Both the position numbers and the translations under genes were made by a program. Positions 63,953 to 64,000 of a stretch of DNA of 64,000 nucleotides are shown here, in pieces. This DNA is from an uncultured Rikenellaceae bacterium (GTDB lineage Bacteria > Bacteroidota > Bacteroidia > Bacteroidales > Rikenellaceae), in assembly GCA_944326815.1 (NCBI GenBank), contig CALVFI010000010.1, positions 124,001 to 188,000 of the forward strand, read 5' to 3'. Positions within the stretch are counted from its first letter, which is position 1, and each line of letters begins with the position of its first letter. The notes beneath the pieces are model-generated. The model worked only from the letters and a program-made list of their open reading frames with translations, was not told where the DNA came from and searched no databases.

Positions 63953-63991
63953 AAAAAGGCTTATTTATCGACAAGATAATAAGCCTTTTTT
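63953..63991 (+). terminator. Terminator after tRNA-Lys
   Basis: A 13-bp stem AAAAAGGCTTATT (63953-63965) / AATAAGCCTTTTT (63978-63990) and a 12-nt loop, with T-rich 3' end. The last nine bases of the window show nothing further. Confidence 0.75.
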
Positions 63992-64000
63992 ATTTATACC

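Overview
The window looks like the chromosome of a gut-type Bacteroidales bacterium. An Alistipes-like member of the Rikenellaceae is my best guess, but that is inference. The supporting signs are many promoter -7 elements of the Bacteroidetes form TAnnTTTG, fimbrillin lipoproteins with a DUF3575/OmpA-type partner, a class III fructose-bisphosphatase, LptE and HU-CCDC81 proteins, and a tRNA without an encoded CCA end. No rRNA, CRISPR array, prophage or insertion sequence was found.

Layout. 1-3.1 kb: a TonB-dependent receptor and a cut-off DUF5689 lipoprotein. 3.1-6.6 kb: HU-CCDC81 protein, sigma-54 activator, LptE, a TPR-like protein and SecG in one minus-strand operon. 6.7-8.9 kb: a GH20 hexosaminidase. 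9-16 kb, plus strand: MazG, gamma-carbonic anhydrase, a LytS/LytTR two-component pair, a Spy-like periplasmic protein and a large outer-membrane barrel. 16-21.5 kb: a TetR-controlled efflux operon (TetR, TolC, HlyD and two ABC-2 permeases, with no ATPase) headed by two identical 18-bp operator palindromes. 21.6-28.8 kb: Fbp, SerB, MscS, SulP, CYTH phosphatase and bacterioferritin. 28.9-35.1 kb: a six-gene operon joining a group C-like (sensory) [FeFe]-hydrogenase homologue, a SpoIIE-type phosphatase, a thioredoxin-like 2Fe-2S protein, a group B-like [FeFe]-hydrogenase, a flavodiiron protein and an FlK-like thioesterase. 35-41.4 kb: a DUF4294 protein on the plus strand and the DUF349-PyrG-YidC operon on the minus strand. 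41.5-45 kb: a PhoB-type regulator, a fluoride channel, Pta and AckA. 45-48.8 kb: UvrA and a lytic transglycosylase. 49-57 kb: a six-gene fimbrial operon (DUF3575/OmpA, DUF5119 lipoprotein, three fimbrillins, DUF4906 protein). 57-58 kb: a serine invertase next to an apparent invertible promoter. 58-64 kb: CvfB-like protein, methyltransferase, PatB/MalY, RluB-type pseudouridine synthase, a CorC/HlyC-type protein and tRNA-Lys(CTT).

Two systems deserve attention. First, the only clear promoter of the fimbrial operon lies between short inverted repeats (57078-57088 and 57225-57235), 71 bp from a Mpi-like serine invertase. This suggests phase-variable fimbriae, with the sequenced state ON. Second, the hydrogenase operon pairs an H2/redox-sensing hydrogenase homologue (proton-relay Cys replaced by Arg) and a signalling phosphatase with a probable catalytic hydrogenase and an O2/NO-detoxifying flavodiiron protein.
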